A stretch of 15,029 nt of DNA, taken from assembly GCA_005879255.1 (NCBI GenBank), contig VBKY01000159.1, positions 19,294 through 34,322 of the forward strand, written 5' to 3'. Position numbers and translations under genes: made by a program. How positions within the stretch are numbered: position 1 is the stretch's first letter; the number at the start of each line of letters is the position of its first letter. The stretch is from Deltaproteobacteria bacterium. GTDB lineage: Bacteria; Desulfobacterota_B; Binatia; UBA9968. Below the pieces are notes generated by a model. That model saw only the letters and a list, made by a program, of their open reading frames with translations, did no database searches and had not been told where the DNA came from. Below are positions 13,644 through 15,029 of the stretch, in pieces.

Positions 13644-15029
13644 TCATGTTTTCCGGAGTCCCCGCAATACCTTTTCAGCCGTGAGAGGAAGATCGTGAAT
13701 GCGCACGCCGACTGCGTTGTAGACCGCATTGCCGATAGCCGCCATGACCGGTGGCAATAAGGTCTCGCCGACGCCGTGAAGATCTTCCGTTCCATCCATG
13801 GAATGTCCTCGAAGGAGGGGATGTTGTAGTCGCCCAGGTTTGGATTAACCAGTTGCCCATGATCGCCGTAAGTCATCTCTTCGAACAACGCCTGCCCGAA
13901 GCCAAACACTGCGCAGCCTTCCAGTTGCAACTCGCATAAGCGCGGATTGACGACGCGCCCGGCGAAGACGACCGGAGCCAACTGAAGGACTTTGATCTTG
14001 CCGGTCTCGACATCGACTTCGACTTCACAACCGATAGCCCCCTGATGCCAGTGAACGGAGCCGATACCCTGTCCGGTCTCGAGATCCAAGCCGCCGCGCG
14101 TGCTGAATGCGCCGCGGCCGATCAAGTTACCTTGATTGCTGCGCAGCGCAATCTCTCCATAGGTGAGCGAACGGCTCGGGCTGCCCCGAACCGTCACTCT
14201 GCCTTCTTCCAAAAGAAGATCAGCCACCGACACTTCGAGCAACTCGGCGGCGTACTCTGCTAGTTGTCGCTTGAGATCGGCAGCGGCTTTGCCGATCGCG
14301 CCGCCCATTGAATAAGTCGTACGGCTCGAGCTGGTTTGCTGGTCGTAAGGGGTAAGGTCCGTGTCCGGATTCGAAACCGAAACGCGAGCCAGCGGCGATT
14401 GCATCGCTTGCGCGGCAATTTGCGCCAACACGGTTTTGGCACCCTGGCCGAGCTCGACGCTGCTGGTTAAAACATTGAGGCTACCGTCTTCGTTCAGTTT
14501 CAGCGCCGCCACCGAAGTCGAGGGTGTAATCGTCGCCTTGATCACCAGAGCCAGTCCCTTGCCGCGGCGCAACCCGCTTTGCCGGGCCGGGGCGCCATCT
14601 TGGTTTAACCAGCGCGCGTCGCTCGATGACCAGTTCACCGCTGCCGCGGCGCGTTCCAGGAGCTCGTCGTAATGTATATCGGCTAACTTTTCGCCGGTGG
14701 CGAAGAGGTCGTCATCACGCAGCAAATTTTTCCGGCGGAATTCTACGGGATCGAGACAGAGCTCTTCGGCGATCCTATCCATTTGGGTTTCGTAGGCCCA
14801 CACGGCTTGCGGCACGCCAAAGCCGCGCAGCGCCCCCGCCGGCACAACATTGGTCCAAACCGCGCGGGAGTCGATGCGCACGTGAGGAATTTTGTAGGGG
14901 CCCGACATCGCCGAGCCGCCATTACGCGCGACGACGGGACCGATATCGCTGTAGGCGCCGGTATTAAAGTCGGCGCTCACCTCGCGAGCCATCAGGGTGC
15001 CGTCTTTCATCACGCCGGTTTTGATCCGG
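13644..15029 (-). pseudogene. Molybdenum hydroxylase Mo-binding (large) subunit, 3' part, frameshifted near the end (enters from right edge)
   Basis: About 460 codons of the Mo-binding region are visible: KTGVMKDGTLMAREV at the edge, NTGAYSDIGP, GALRGFGVPQ, SSVELGQGAKTVLAQI, SSSRTTYSMGGAI and VNPNLGDYNIPSFEDIP. Near 13800 the frame breaks. Family sequence resumes in another frame as MDGTEDLHGVGETLLPPVMAAIGNAVYNAVGVRIHDLPLTAEKVLRGLRKT, ending at a TGA at 13644-13646. The catalytic Glu in GVGE is therefore out of frame. Compared with the intact paralogue, about 34 nt are also missing between the DIP and GVGE segments. In the unshifted frame translation runs on through the palindromic repeat to a TGA at 13535, overlapping the next start as ATGA. 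Like the other copy it has GALRGFG, not the CO-dehydrogenase loop. It is a recent pseudogene or carries an assembly error. Confidence 0.85.

Overview
The window is bacterial chromosomal DNA, moderately GC-rich, with almost every gene on the minus strand. The gene mix points to a free-living heterotroph: molybdenum hydroxylases, a SsuABC/TauABC-type importer, metal-dependent amidohydrolases and a secreted SMP-30 protein. Together with the dispersed palindromic repeats this resembles soil or subsurface Desulfobacterota/Binatota, NC10 or Rokubacteria-type genomes. That placement is an inference from style only; there is no rRNA or marker gene here.

Left part (1-3150, all minus strand): the 5' part of an RlpA-type lipoprotein gene runs off the left edge. 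Next come a decayed C-terminal piece of an ACMSD-like amidohydrolase, a complete exported SMP-30/gluconolactonase-family protein, and a complete amidohydrolase resembling LigJ-type 4-oxalomesaconate hydratase. The LigJ-like gene lies upstream of the SMP-30 gene and the remnant in the direction of transcription, so the three may descend from one small catabolic unit.

Middle (3151-5244): a gene-poor, repeat-rich zone. It holds an inverted-repeat (MITE-like) element, the only convincing plus-strand gene (a small putative lipoprotein), a 9-bp-period minisatellite, and a group II intron reduced to about 0.6 kb. The intron keeps the start of its reverse transcriptase/maturase ORF fused to domains V and VI; nearly all of the RT is deleted.

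Right part (5245-15029, all minus strand): in transcription order the genes are a Mo-binding subunit (entering from the right edge, with a frameshift near its 3' end), a 2Fe-2S subunit, an ABC importer (binding protein, permease, ATPase, permease), a second 2Fe-2S subunit, a second complete Mo-binding subunit, and an FAD subunit. This is an 'import and hydroxylate' cluster: the transporter brings in a small organic molecule, and an S-L-M molybdenum hydroxylase of the xanthine dehydrogenase/aldehyde oxidase type oxidises it. The large subunits lack the CO-dehydrogenase active-site loop, so the substrate is not CO, but it cannot be named from sequence.

Small palindromic repeats lie in the gaps around the second Mo-hydroxylase genes, and two near-identical copies in opposite orientation flank the complete large-subunit gene. 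I see no tRNA, rRNA, CRISPR array or complete mobile element.
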